A stretch of DNA of 59,643 bases from Nonomuraea terrae. Lineage in GTDB: Bacteria > Actinomycetota > Actinomycetes > Streptosporangiales > Streptosporangiaceae. Under the pieces are notes generated by a model that did no database searches, was not told where the DNA came from, and saw only the letters and a list, made by a program, of their open reading frames with translations. The position numbers were made by a program, and so were the translations under genes. The stretch is from assembly GCF_004348995.1 (NCBI RefSeq), contig NZ_SMKQ01000029.1, positions 1 through 59,643 on the forward strand, in the 5' to 3' direction. The first letter of the stretch is position 1, and every line of letters begins with the position of its first letter. Positions 1 through 7,825 of this stretch are shown here, piece by piece.

Positions 1-810
1 CGCTCCGCCCGACCCGCTCCGCCCGTCGCTCCGGCCGTCGCCGCCCGAGGCGGCAGGCCCGCCGGCCGGGTCTGCGTCGTGGAATCCGTCGAACGCCGAC
101 AACCAGGGAGCGTCGTGCTGGCCCAGGACCGCGTCGAGAGTCACCAGCCGGACGGGCTCACCGCCCAGGTCGGCGATGCCCCGGCGGATGTCGCGGACCA
201 GCCGATCGACCGCCGGCCAGAGCCGCCCGCCCGTGTCGTCCCAGAGCGCCGCCCACCCGGTGGCGCCCAACTCGCCGTACGCGACCGCTCTCACCCGCTC
301 CCACGGACGGGTGCGAACGGCGTCGCGCACACTCCGCCCGGGATCGCCGAACCCCAGCAGGGCCTGAAACGCCGGATCTGCGACGAGGGCCGACACCGCC
401 TCGACGCCGCCCTCCGCACCGCTCTCGGCACCGGCCGGCGCCCGCTCCACGCTGCCGTCAGCGACGGCCGACGCCTTCTCGACACCGCCCACGGCCACAG
501 CCGACCCCTGCCCGGCACCGCCCACGGCGGTGGGCGGCGCCTGGCCGGCACCGCTCTCGACGGCGGCCGGCACCTGCTCAGGACTGCCTTCAGCGAACGC
601 GCCGAGCACGGACGCCGCCGGCGCCCGGCGCATCTCGTCGCCACCTGTCAGCCAGGCGGCGGCCAGGGCTCCGGCCGCGGGAGAGGCCAGCACGACCACC
701 TGCTCGGGCTCGGCCAGCCCCGCCTCGCGGTACGCCTGCCGCACCGCTGCCTCGGCGTCGCCGCCCGGCCCGGTCGCGAGGGCGACGCCCTCCCACGTCA
801 ACGTCTCCAT
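1..810 (-). CDS. DUF6745-like protein, N-terminal part (runs off window)
   Basis: The frame is open from an ATG at 810 to the window edge, giving 270 residues without a stop, so the C-terminus is missing. The last visible part reads VRLVTLDAVLGQHDAPWLSA, which resembles the GQHDA-W block of DUF6745 proteins; the identification rests on this block and on the neighbour. Residues about 65-130 are a low-complexity Ala/Gly/Val/Glu stretch that looks like a degenerate internal repeat. The start overlaps the stop of the upstream gene (ATGA at 807-812), so the two genes are probably translationally coupled. Function of the family is unknown to me. Confidence 0.55.
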   Translation of the reverse strand, partial: METLTWEGVALATGPGGDAEAAVRQAYREAGLAEPEQVVVLASPAAGALAAAWLTGGDEMRRAPAASVLGAFAEGSPEQVPAAVESGAGQAPPTAVGGAGQGSAVAVGGVEKASAVADGSVERAPAGAESGAEGGVEAVSALVADPAFQALLGFGDPGRSVRDAVRTRPWERVRAVAYGELGATGWAALWDDTGGRLWPAVDRLVRDIRRGIADLGGEPVRLVTLDAVLGQHDAPWLSAFDGFHDADPAGGPAASGGDGRSDGRSGSGGA

Positions 811-1106
811 CAGTCGGCCACCACCCGATAGGACCCCGGGACGTATTCACGCTGCCGCACCACGCGATACCAGCCCTTCGGCAGGGAGATCGCCTCGTGT
901 TCCTCGTGCACGAGACGCCCGCCCTCGGGCAGGTGCAGGAAGCCTCGGGACAGCGTGCCCGGCCCGGGAATCGCGTGGCAGTGCCCGGTCGCCTCGCCGT
1001 ACGCCAGCACGAGCCGCCCGCGGGCATCCCGCGGCTCCGGCCGCACCGAGCTCGGCGCGGACTCATCGGCAATGGGGACGAGCAGGATGTCACCCTGTCG
1101 GTACAT
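810..1106 (-). CDS. Small conserved protein paired with DUF6745-like gene
   Basis: A 98-residue protein beginning MYRQGDILLVPIADES. I chose the ATG at 1106 because GGAGG lies at 1118-1114, seven bases upstream; the longer reading to 1172 has no such site. The body carries GHCHAI and HEEH motifs and ends VVRQREYVPGSYRVVAD, a pattern I associate with small proteins encoded just before DUF6745 genes in actinomycetes. The His-rich positions could bind a metal, but this is inference. It is co-directional with and overlaps the next gene by four bases. No function is assigned. Confidence 0.75.
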   Translation of the reverse strand: MYRQGDILLVPIADESAPSSVRPEPRDARGRLVLAYGEATGHCHAIPGPGTLSRGFLHLPEGGRLVHEEHEAISLPKGWYRVVRQREYVPGSYRVVAD

Positions 1107-1309
1107 CGGCCAACCTCCATCAATCGGGGGGTGAGGGAAAGCTACCGATCCCCACCGACATTTCCCCGCCACGAACGAGCACCCGTGTCAGACGCGCCAG
1201 ACTGCCGCGCTGACCTCGGCGGCAACACCTGCCGGAGACAGCATCGGTGACCGCCGGCCGGCGCGCACGGTCAGTCCGTGACAGGCGCGGGAGACAGGGG
1301 CGCGCACGG

Positions 1310-1837
1310 TCAACGGTGGCGGGCGCGGGAGGCGGCGGCGTGGGCGCGGTTGGCGCAGCGAGTGGAGCAGAACTGGCGGCGGCCCGGGCGGCTGCGGTCG
1401 ACGAACGCGTCGCGACACGGGCGGGCGGCGCACAGCCGCAGGCGTTCCCAGTCGCCGGCCGCCGCGACGTCCAGCAGCTCCGCCACCGCGCGCACGGCGA
1501 GCCGCTCGGCGAGCGCCGCGTGCTCGGCGGCGGCGAGCCGCAGGACGGGAGTGCCGTCCGACTCCGCCACGACCGCGCGCACCGACAGCTCGGTGGCCCA
1601 CAGCGCCAGGGTGTGGGTGCGTTCGGCGGGTTCGTCGGCCAGGATCGCGCGCAGCCTCCGGCGCACCTCACGCACCTGCCACAGCGCGTCCGGCTCGCCG
1701 GCCCAGGGCTCGCCCAGCTCGGCGCAGAACCGGCGCAGGGCCTCGGCGTCGGGCAGCCGCTCAGGGTCGTCCAGGTACTCGTCCCACGTGTTGGCGAGAT
1801 CGAGGGCCACGAGACCCGTCTCGGCGTACTGGCGCAT
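1310..1837 (-). CDS. CGNR zinc-finger transcriptional regulator (ABATE domain)
   Basis: A 175-residue protein. The N-terminal two thirds fit the ABATE ligand-binding-like domain (starts MRQYAETGLVALDLANTWDE). The C-terminal 40 residues form the CGNR-type zinc finger: C-x4-C in CAARPC, then FCSTRC with NR after it, a stretch rich in Arg suited to DNA binding. The start at 1837 is supported by AGGAGGTGGG just upstream; an in-frame extension to 1948 lacks a site and would overlap the divergent gene. Proteins of this group are putative regulators. It is divergent from the arginase-family gene, with only 28 bases between starts, so it may control that gene; this is inference. Confidence 0.85.
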   Translation of the reverse strand: MRQYAETGLVALDLANTWDEYLDDPERLPDAEALRRFCAELGEPWAGEPDALWQVREVRRRLRAILADEPAERTHTLALWATELSVRAVVAESDGTPVLRLAAAEHAALAERLAVRAVAELLDVAAAGDWERLRLCAARPCRDAFVDRSRPGRRQFCSTRCANRAHAAASRARHR

Positions 1838-1865
1838 CCGCCCACCTCCTGTTACCGTCACGACT

Positions 1866-2747
1866 ATGAACACAATAAACCCTGACAGGAGGTTGGTAGT
1901 CCGCGACGCCCCCTCCAACCTCGGCCTGCGCCCGCCCGCTCCTGACACGGTCCCCGGCTGCTACAAGGCCCCGTGGGCGTTGCGCGACGCGGGCCTGCTC
2001 GCGCGGCTCGGCGCTGCCGACGCGGGAGCGCTGGTCCCGCCGCGCTACGTGGCCACGTGGAAGGAGGGCGACGGCGTGCGCAACGGCCCAGCGATCGCCG
2101 CCTACGCCCGCGCCCTGGCCGGCCGGGTGAGCACCATCAGGGCGGACGGCGGGTTCCCGATCCTGCTGGGCGGCGACTGCTCGATCCTGCTCGGCCCCGC
2201 CCTGGCGCTGCGCCGCGAGGGCCGCTACGGGGTGGCGTACCTGGACGCGCACGCCGACTTCCGCCACCTGGGCAACTCTCCCTACGTCGTCTCGGCGGCC
2301 GGCGAGGACCTCGCCCTGGTCACCGGCCGGGGCGAGGACCGCCTGACGGACATCGACGGCCTGCGGCCGTACGTCAGGGACGAGGACGTGATCGTGCTCG
2401 GCGTCCGCGACGAGGAGGACCTGCGCGACGTGGCGGACAGCGGGCTGGCGTACGTCCCGGGAGCGGACATCCCGCTCGCCGCCGTCGAGGAGGTGCTCGT
2501 GCGCGACGACCTCGACGGGTTCTGGATCCACGTCGACGCCGACGTGCTCGACCCGTCGGTGTTGCCGGCCGTCGACAGCCCCACCCCGGGCGGCCTCGAC
2601 GCGGACGGGCTGACCGGCCTGCTCCGCGGGCTGCTCGCCCTGCCGGGCGCCGCCGGCCTGCAGCTCACGATCTACGACCCCGACCTCGACGAGGACGGCA
2701 CGCAGGCGGCCCTGCTGGCCGACATCCTGGTGTCCGCCTTGACCTGA
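1866..2747 (+). CDS. Arginase/agmatinase-family protein (ureohydrolase fold)
   Basis: A 293-residue protein with the ureohydrolase signature blocks: LLGGDCSILLG (about residue 102), YLDAHADF (about 126) and IHVDADVLDPS (about 221). These correspond to GGDH, DAHxD and SxDxDxxDP of arginase and agmatinase, which hydrolyse guanidino compounds at a two-manganese centre. The usual His of GGDH is Cys here, which may alter the metal site. The ATG at 1866 has no clear ribosome binding site; AGGAGG at 1887-1892 lies inside the frame but no good start follows it, except a TTG directly abutting. The gene is divergent from the CGNR regulator. Substrate cannot be told. Confidence 0.85.
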   Translation: MNTINPDRRLVVRDAPSNLGLRPPAPDTVPGCYKAPWALRDAGLLARLGAADAGALVPPRYVATWKEGDGVRNGPAIAAYARALAGRVSTIRADGGFPILLGGDCSILLGPALALRREGRYGVAYLDAHADFRHLGNSPYVVSAAGEDLALVTGRGEDRLTDIDGLRPYVRDEDVIVLGVRDEEDLRDVADSGLAYVPGADIPLAAVEEVLVRDDLDGFWIHVDADVLDPSVLPAVDSPTPGGLDADGLTGLLRGLLALPGAAGLQLTIYDPDLDEDGTQAALLADILVSALT

Positions 2748-2947
2748 GACCTGGAGGGGTCAGCGAAAAGACGCCGCTGTAGGCGTTGAGCACGGGCCGG
2801 CCGCCGAGGTGGGGTACACGGACGGCGAGCGCCGCTCCCTCTGCGCACAACGCGGTCGTTCCTGCTGGGCGACCGAGGCCCGGCCTCAGGGTGGAATCGG
2901 CCTACGTCACGGCAGCTCGTGAGAACGGCCTGCGTACCCTGGGGCGG

Positions 2948-3862
2948 GTGAGAGACGACATCTCCGATCAGGAGCTGCTGCGCGCCGCCCGGGACGGCGA
3001 GGTGCCCGCGCTGGGCGCGCTGCTGGAGAAACACCGGGCCGGCATGCGGGCGGTGGCCCTGAGCGTGCTGGGCAACGTGCCCGACGTGGAGGACGCCGTG
3101 CAGGAGGCGTCGATGATCGCCCTGCGGCGTATCGGCGACGTGCGGCGGCCGGAGTCCTGTGGCGCGTGGCTGCGCATGATCGTGCGTAACGTCTGCCGCG
3201 CTCACCTGCGCTCGGCGGGCGCTACGACGCCGGTCCAGGACCTGGCGGCGCTCGCGGCGGAAGCGGGCCCCGAGCAGGTCATCGACCGGCACGCGATGCG
3301 CGACTGGCTCTGGCGGGCGATCGACGAGCTGTCCCCCACCCTGCGCATGACGGTGATGCTGCGGCACTTCAGCCCCCGCACTCCTTCCTACGAGCAGATC
3401 GCCGCCCTGTGCGGCGTGCCGGTGGGCACGGTGCGCAGCAGGCTCAGCGAGGCCAGGGGCAGACTGGCCGAGGCGATGGCCGCGACCGCGGACGCGGCGC
3501 ACGGCGACGCGCTCGCGCGGTCACGGGCGAGCGCCCTGGAGGCGGCGGAGACCCTGGCCGCGGTCGAGCAGGGGCGGTTCGCGGAGCTGGCGGCCGAGCG
3601 GTGGACGCCTCACGTCGCCTACTACTCCGGACGGCAGCGGGTGGGCGACCGGGACTTCCTGATCCGGGGCATGGTGAGCGATCTGGAGGCGGGCGTGCGT
3701 CAGCGCTTCGTGACCGCCGTCGCGAGCCGCGACACCACCATCTGGGAGATGGACATGGTGAACCCGCCGGACAATCCGCACCACTGCCCTCCGGCGGTCG
3801 CCTGGCTGATGTCCATGCGGAACGGCCGGATGCACCAGCTGCGGCTCTTCCACGCCGGCTGA
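2948..3862 (+). CDS. ECF sigma factor with C-terminal SnoaL-like domain
   Basis: A 304-residue protein. Residues 1-80 match sigma region 2 (DVEDAVQEASMIALRRI), and about 120-175 match region 4 (SYEQIAALCGVPVGTVRSRL, the helix-turn-helix). The remaining 120 residues resemble the SnoaL/NTF2-like domain fused to several ECF groups, where it modulates activity. The GTG at 2948 starts the protein right before region 2 (RDDISDQELL); the frame is open upstream to 2786 but that part is low complexity. A weak GGGGCGG is the only candidate ribosome site. The alpha/beta hydrolase gene 89 bases downstream is co-directional and may belong to its regulon; inference only. Confidence 0.85.
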   Translation: MRDDISDQELLRAARDGEVPALGALLEKHRAGMRAVALSVLGNVPDVEDAVQEASMIALRRIGDVRRPESCGAWLRMIVRNVCRAHLRSAGATTPVQDLAALAAEAGPEQVIDRHAMRDWLWRAIDELSPTLRMTVMLRHFSPRTPSYEQIAALCGVPVGTVRSRLSEARGRLAEAMAATADAAHGDALARSRASALEAAETLAAVEQGRFAELAAERWTPHVAYYSGRQRVGDRDFLIRGMVSDLEAGVRQRFVTAVASRDTTIWEMDMVNPPDNPHHCPPAVAWLMSMRNGRMHQLRLFHAG

Positions 3863-3951
3863 AAGTGGCGCGGATCACTCTTCCCGCATCGAACTTCCCC
3901 GGCCTCGCCGCATCTTGTGGGTGTCCGACTACCTCCCACATGGAGATTTCG

Positions 3952-4836
3952 ATGGAGAAAGACCTGTTGTCCCCCGGCGCCCACGACGTCGCGGTGGACG
4001 GCCTGACCCAGCGGTACCACGTGTACGGCTCGGGCCCGGTCTGCGTGGCCATGCCAGGCGGGCCCGGCGTGATCTGGGAGTCCCTGCGCATGCCGGCCGC
4101 GGAGGAGTTCCTCACCATGGTGTACGTCGAGCCGCTCGGCACCGGCGGTTCGCAACGCCTGCCGTCGCATCCGGACGGCTACAGCCGTAAGCGCTACACG
4201 AGAAGCCTGGTCGGCCTGCTGGATCGGCTGTCCCTGCCCCTGGTGATCCTTCTCGGGCACTCGCACGGCGGTTTCGTGGCCCAGTACTTCGCGCTGCACC
4301 ACCCCGACCGGCTCAGCGGCCTGGTGCTGTACGAGAGCGCCCCGGTGACGGGTCCGCCGCACATCGCCGAGGCCGGCACCAAGATCGAGGAGTTCGTCCG
4401 GCGGCACGAGGGTCAGGCCGGCCTCCCCAGGGTGCTCCACGGGCTCCAGTCCATGAGCGTCACCGACGACGAGGAGATCACGACAACGCTGCGTGACCTG
4501 ATGCCGGTCTTCTTCGCGAACTACTGGGAGCGCGAGAACGAGTTCGGGAGCCTGCGCGAGACGATCTCCTGCACCTACATCTCGTCCCTCGACGAGAAAC
4601 TGGAGCCCGACATCATCGACGACCGGGACACCCTGCCGTCGCTCGCCGTGCCCACCCTGGTCGTGGTCGGCCGGTACGACGTGCAGTGCGGCCCGCGGTG
4701 GGCGGAGGAACTCCACGCCCTGATTCCGGGGTCACGGCTGGTCGTGCTGGAGGACAGCGCGCACATGGGTCACCTGGAGGAACCCGCCGCGTTCGCGAAC
4801 GCCCTGCGGGACTTCACCCGGTCGATCCCCGCGTAA
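3952..4836 (+). CDS. Alpha/beta hydrolase, proline-iminopeptidase-like (S33)
   Basis: A 294-residue alpha/beta hydrolase. Visible elements are the oxyanion-type PGGPG near residue 38, the nucleophile elbow GHSHGG (Ser104), the acid in GRYDVQ (Asp243) and the base in DSAHMGH (His271). The order and the PGGPG motif resemble prolyl iminopeptidase and related S33 enzymes. I prefer the ATG at 3952 because GGAG lies six bases upstream, although another ATG at 3940 is in frame. No signal peptide is seen, so it is cytoplasmic. It follows the ECF sigma gene and ends just before a strong terminator hairpin. Confidence 0.85.
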   Translation: MEKDLLSPGAHDVAVDGLTQRYHVYGSGPVCVAMPGGPGVIWESLRMPAAEEFLTMVYVEPLGTGGSQRLPSHPDGYSRKRYTRSLVGLLDRLSLPLVILLGHSHGGFVAQYFALHHPDRLSGLVLYESAPVTGPPHIAEAGTKIEEFVRRHEGQAGLPRVLHGLQSMSVTDDEEITTTLRDLMPVFFANYWERENEFGSLRETISCTYISSLDEKLEPDIIDDRDTLPSLAVPTLVVVGRYDVQCGPRWAEELHALIPGSRLVVLEDSAHMGHLEEPAAFANALRDFTRSIPA

Positions 4837-4844
4837 CCCCCTGC

Positions 4845-4870
4845 GGCCCCCGTCACCTGGGACGGGGGCC
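4845..4870. terminator. Bidirectional terminator hairpin
   Basis: A perfect 10-bp stem (GGCCCCCGTC / GACGGGGGCC) with the 6-base loop ACCTGG. It lies between the convergent stops of the alpha/beta hydrolase and the DUF4434 gene and touches the latter's stop codon. There is no T-run, as is usual in actinomycetes. Confidence 0.75.
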
Positions 4871-6435
4871 TAACCCGGCATCACGTACGGGCTCGTGCTG
4901 GTGTGGCCGGCGCCGTTCGTGGCGGTGATCGCCGTCCACGGCCCCGAAGGCGTGTACGGCGCCCAGGCCGACTCCAGCCGCCCGCCCGCGTGCCACTCCT
5001 GCGCCACGGCGGCCTCACCGAAACGCAGCGTGCCACCGCGCAGGTTGTAGCCCTCGACGAGGACGCCCGGCCGCCCGTTCATCTCCTTGGGGTAGGCGTT
5101 GACGATGATCGGCTGCTGCCACCCCTGTGCGATGCCGTCGGCCAGCGACGGCGCGCCGGGCCGGTCCTGGCAGGTGAAGAACGGCTCCCACCCGTACGAA
5201 ATGATCTTCGCGGAGTACGGCGCCACCGCCATGACCTGCTGGTCGAGCCGGGCCTTGGTGGTGCGCCCGCGCAGCGGCAGCGGGTCGACGCGGCCGCACT
5301 CCCCCGGCACCGGGGTGGGCTCGAAGCCCTCGACGTTCGCCCACAGCTCCACCCCGTCGGGCACCCGCCGGGCCGCCGCCACCATGAACTCGCGCGTGGA
5401 GCCGTAGTAACCCTGCTCGTAGGTCACCTGGCCGACGACCGGCGCCAGCCGGGGGGCCACCACGGCGCCGTCCTCCTGCTCACCGTGCACCGGCACCTTG
5501 CCGGTGCCCCGCCCGTCCTGCACGGCGACGGCCATGGGCAGGCCCGCCCGCGTGGAGGCGATGTCGGCGAGCCCTTCCTCGGTCTGCTCCGGCGGGAACC
5601 CGCGGCCGCGCCGGCCGTCGATGTACGGGCTGACCACGATCTTCCTGCCGGGCAGCGCCGCGGCCACAACCTCGTGCTGGGCCGCGTACAGGGCGATGAT
5701 CGGGTCGGTGTCGGAGCGCGCCCGCATGGCCAGCTCGAACGACTGGTACACCCCGCCGAACGCCGTCATCGCCTGGAACCGCTGCCGGTAGTCGGCCAGC
5801 ACCCGCGCAGTGAAGGCGTTGAGCGCGTCGACGTGGTCGAGGTCGGGCTCCCACGGCTTGCCCTCCCGCTGCGGCGCCGCGGGCAGCCCCGGGAAGACCG
5901 TCACGCCGTACGCGCTCGCCTCGGTCATGAGGTGGCCGATCCCGTCGCCGTCGGTGGAGACGATCACCAGGTCGTGCTCGGGGTCGGTGCAGGACGCGGC
6001 CAGCGACAGCCGGTAGAAGATCCGCTCACCGACCACCACCCGCCGGTCGAGCCCGGGGCAGCGCAGCATGCCCTTCCCGAACTCCTCGCTGGTCGTGTAC
6101 GAGTAGACGTGGCGGATCCGGGTGCCCGGCACCTCGGCGCACGGCCGGCCGTCGATCACGCAGTCGGGGTCGGACCCGACGGCGAACCGGGGGCCGAACG
6201 TGATCAGCGTGTCGCCGCCGATCCTGCGGATCCCCTCGACCATGCTGCGGGTGACGCACCGGTCGGCGCGCGGGATCACCCAGTAGCCGGTGACCGCGTA
6301 GGGGGCTGTCACGCGGGTGTCGCGCGGCGGGCACCCGTCGCCGGGCGGCTCTTCGGGGTCGTCGGGGACGACCATGGCCCCGACCATGACGACCACCAAT
6401 GCCACTGCCGAGACGATCCACAGGATCCGGTGCAC
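4870..6435 (-). CDS. DUF4434-type exported or membrane-anchored protein
   Basis: A 521-residue protein. It starts at GTG 6435 with GGAAGGGG upstream; the N-terminus HRILWIVSAVALVVVMVGAM is a signal peptide or uncleaved anchor, so the body is extracytoplasmic. Residues about 35-360 look like the DUF4434 TIM-barrel-like domain: it contains YWVIPR, VSPYIDGR, FGGVYQSFELAMRA and WANVEGFEP, motifs typical of this putative glycosidase-like group. The C-terminal 150 residues (ISYGWEPFFTCQ... and ESAWAPYTPSGPW) could be a carbohydrate-binding beta domain. Several Cys pairs fit an exported protein. It stands alone, convergent with the hydrolase gene. Enzyme activity is not established. Confidence 0.65.
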   Translation of the reverse strand: MHRILWIVSAVALVVVMVGAMVVPDDPEEPPGDGCPPRDTRVTAPYAVTGYWVIPRADRCVTRSMVEGIRRIGGDTLITFGPRFAVGSDPDCVIDGRPCAEVPGTRIRHVYSYTTSEEFGKGMLRCPGLDRRVVVGERIFYRLSLAASCTDPEHDLVIVSTDGDGIGHLMTEASAYGVTVFPGLPAAPQREGKPWEPDLDHVDALNAFTARVLADYRQRFQAMTAFGGVYQSFELAMRARSDTDPIIALYAAQHEVVAAALPGRKIVVSPYIDGRRGRGFPPEQTEEGLADIASTRAGLPMAVAVQDGRGTGKVPVHGEQEDGAVVAPRLAPVVGQVTYEQGYYGSTREFMVAAARRVPDGVELWANVEGFEPTPVPGECGRVDPLPLRGRTTKARLDQQVMAVAPYSAKIISYGWEPFFTCQDRPGAPSLADGIAQGWQQPIIVNAYPKEMNGRPGVLVEGYNLRGGTLRFGEAAVAQEWHAGGRLESAWAPYTPSGPWTAITATNGAGHTSTSPYVMPG

Positions 6436-6533
6436 GCACGCCCCTTCCACGCCAACACCACCCTACGTATCACTGCCCCGGTGCGAGCGGTCGTGAGGTG
6501 ATCGCGCAGAATGGGCGGACAGGGGGGAACATC

Positions 6534-7319
6534 GTGCGAATCGATCTCAGCGGAAAGACGGCTCTGGTCACCGGCTCCACCCAGGGCATCGGGGCGGCCA
6601 TCGCCACCGGCCTGGCCCGGGCGGGCGCCCGCGTCGGCATCAACGGCCGCGGTGAGGCCTCGGTGGCGGCGGCCGTCGAACGGATGGAATCGGGCCTCGA
6701 CCTGGTGGCGGCGCCCGGCGACGTCTCGACGGAGGAGGGCTGCGGGCAGGTGCTGCGGATGCTCCCCGACGTCGACATCCTGGTCAACAACCTGGGCATC
6801 TTCGGCGCCACGCCGGCGCTGGAGATCACTGACGAGGAGTGGCGGCGCTACTTCGAGGTCAACGTGCTGGCCGCGGTGCGCCTGACCCGCGCGTACCTGC
6901 CGGCCATGAAGGAGCGCGGCTGGGGCCGGATCCAGTACATCGCCAGCGACTCCGCCGTCGTCATCCCGGCCGAGATGATCCACTACGGCATGACGAAGAC
7001 CGCGCTGCTGGCCGTCTCGCGAGGCTTCGCCAAGGAGGCGGCCGGCACCGGGGTGACGGTCAACTCGGTGATCGCGGGGCCCACGCACACCGGCGGCGTG
7101 GAGGATTTCGTCTACCAGCTGGTGGACCGCGAGCTGCCGTGGGAGGAGGCGCAGCGGGCGTTCATGGGCGAGCACCGCCCGCAGTCGCTGATCCAGCGCC
7201 TCATCGAGCCCGACGAGATCGCGAACATGGTGGTCTACCTCAGCTCGCCGTTCGCCTCGGCGACGACGGGCGGCGCGGTGCGCGTGGATGGCGGCTACGT
7301 GGACGCGATCCTGCCCTAG
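6534..7319 (+). CDS. SDR-family NAD(P)-dependent oxidoreductase
   Basis: A 261-residue classical short-chain dehydrogenase. It shows TGSTQGIG for cofactor binding, NNLG in place of NNAG, a catalytic Ser in YIASDSAV and YxxxK in HYGMTK (Tyr151, Lys155). The C-terminus ends GGAVRVDGGYVDAILP as usual. An Arg in NGRG after the second strand suggests NADP preference. GTG 6534 was chosen because AGGGGGG lies six bases upstream and the conserved fold begins at once. The substrate is unknown. The gene is single, divergent from DUF4434, and ends at a very strong hairpin. Confidence 0.88.
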   Translation: MRIDLSGKTALVTGSTQGIGAAIATGLARAGARVGINGRGEASVAAAVERMESGLDLVAAPGDVSTEEGCGQVLRMLPDVDILVNNLGIFGATPALEITDEEWRRYFEVNVLAAVRLTRAYLPAMKERGWGRIQYIASDSAVVIPAEMIHYGMTKTALLAVSRGFAKEAAGTGVTVNSVIAGPTHTGGVEDFVYQLVDRELPWEEAQRAFMGEHRPQSLIQRLIEPDEIANMVVYLSSPFASATTGGAVRVDGGYVDAILP

Positions 7320-7330
7320 AGCTTCGCCCG

Positions 7331-7372
7331 GAGCAGCTTGCCGCATTCATCAATGAATGCGGCAAGCTGCTC
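7331..7372 (+). terminator. Perfect 20-bp hairpin terminator
   Basis: The arms GAGCAGCTTGCCGCATTCAT (7331-7350) and its exact complement (7353-7372) are separated by only CA. It follows the SDR stop by 11 bases. The length and perfection exceed most terminators; a structured RNA or a binding site is also possible. Confidence 0.7.
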
Positions 7373-7419
7373 ACCGCGGTCGCCATTTCCCTCCCCGCAA
7401 AAAGCGCCCGCGGGCCCAG

Positions 7420-7653
7420 CTAGTCAGTGAGCAGATCGAGATTGATCGCCGCCCAGAACAGAATGGTGGCCACGAACGCCACCTTCAGCAAAGTGCCGAT
7501 ACCGCGCCAGAAGTCGCCGCGGATGCCGGGGAGCGCCGCGACGGCCTTCGCGAGATTGGCGACGGCGTCCCGCCACTTGCTGTAGAGATCGATTGCGCGT
7601 TGCAGCCGTCGGCCGACGATGATGAACGCGAACGCGATAATGATCAGAATCAT
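7420..7653 (-). CDS. Small membrane protein, unknown
   Basis: A 77-residue protein with two hydrophobic segments: residues 1-14 (MILIIIAFAFIIVG) and about 56-72 (LLKVAFVATILFWAAI). The middle is amphipathic and basic (RRLQRAIDLYSKWRDAV). It looks like a small integral membrane protein; no family is recognised. I chose the ATG at 7653, which has GGAG eleven bases upstream; an in-frame GTG at 7674 adds seven residues. The base composition is less G+C-rich than its surroundings. It faces the SDR gene tail to tail across the strong hairpin. Confidence 0.5.
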   Translation of the reverse strand: MILIIIAFAFIIVGRRLQRAIDLYSKWRDAVANLAKAVAALPGIRGDFWRGIGTLLKVAFVATILFWAAINLDLLTD

Positions 7654-7785
7654 GACGTCACGGTCTCCGCCCACCAGACAAAGGTAAGCGGCTGGTCAGA
7701 CCATGGCCAGAAAATCGCCGTGATCGGCGAAACAGGCGCCTTCAATTAACAGTCAAATTCCGAAGATATCCCTCCAATTAGGCGA

Positions 7786-7797
7786 ATATCGCGATAT
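7786..7797. promoter_or_regulatory. Palindrome ATATCGCGATAT in AT-rich gap
   Basis: The 150-base gap 7675-7825 between two leftward genes is unusually AT-rich for the window and contains the perfect 12-bp palindrome ATATCGCGATAT. It could be an operator or part of the promoter for the small membrane protein. Nothing else is recognised in this gap. Confidence 0.3.
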
Positions 7798-7825
7798 CGG
7801 ATATTACGCCCACTTAACTGCATTA

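Noticed and set aside
2893..2920. ECF-type promoter (GGAAT and CGT boxes) before the sigma gene
   Set aside because: The boxes are short and the spacing is uncertain; similar matches occur by chance.
4903..6501. 532-codon plus-strand frame
   Set aside because: It is antisense to the DUF4434 gene and reads as Arg/His/Gly-rich noise.
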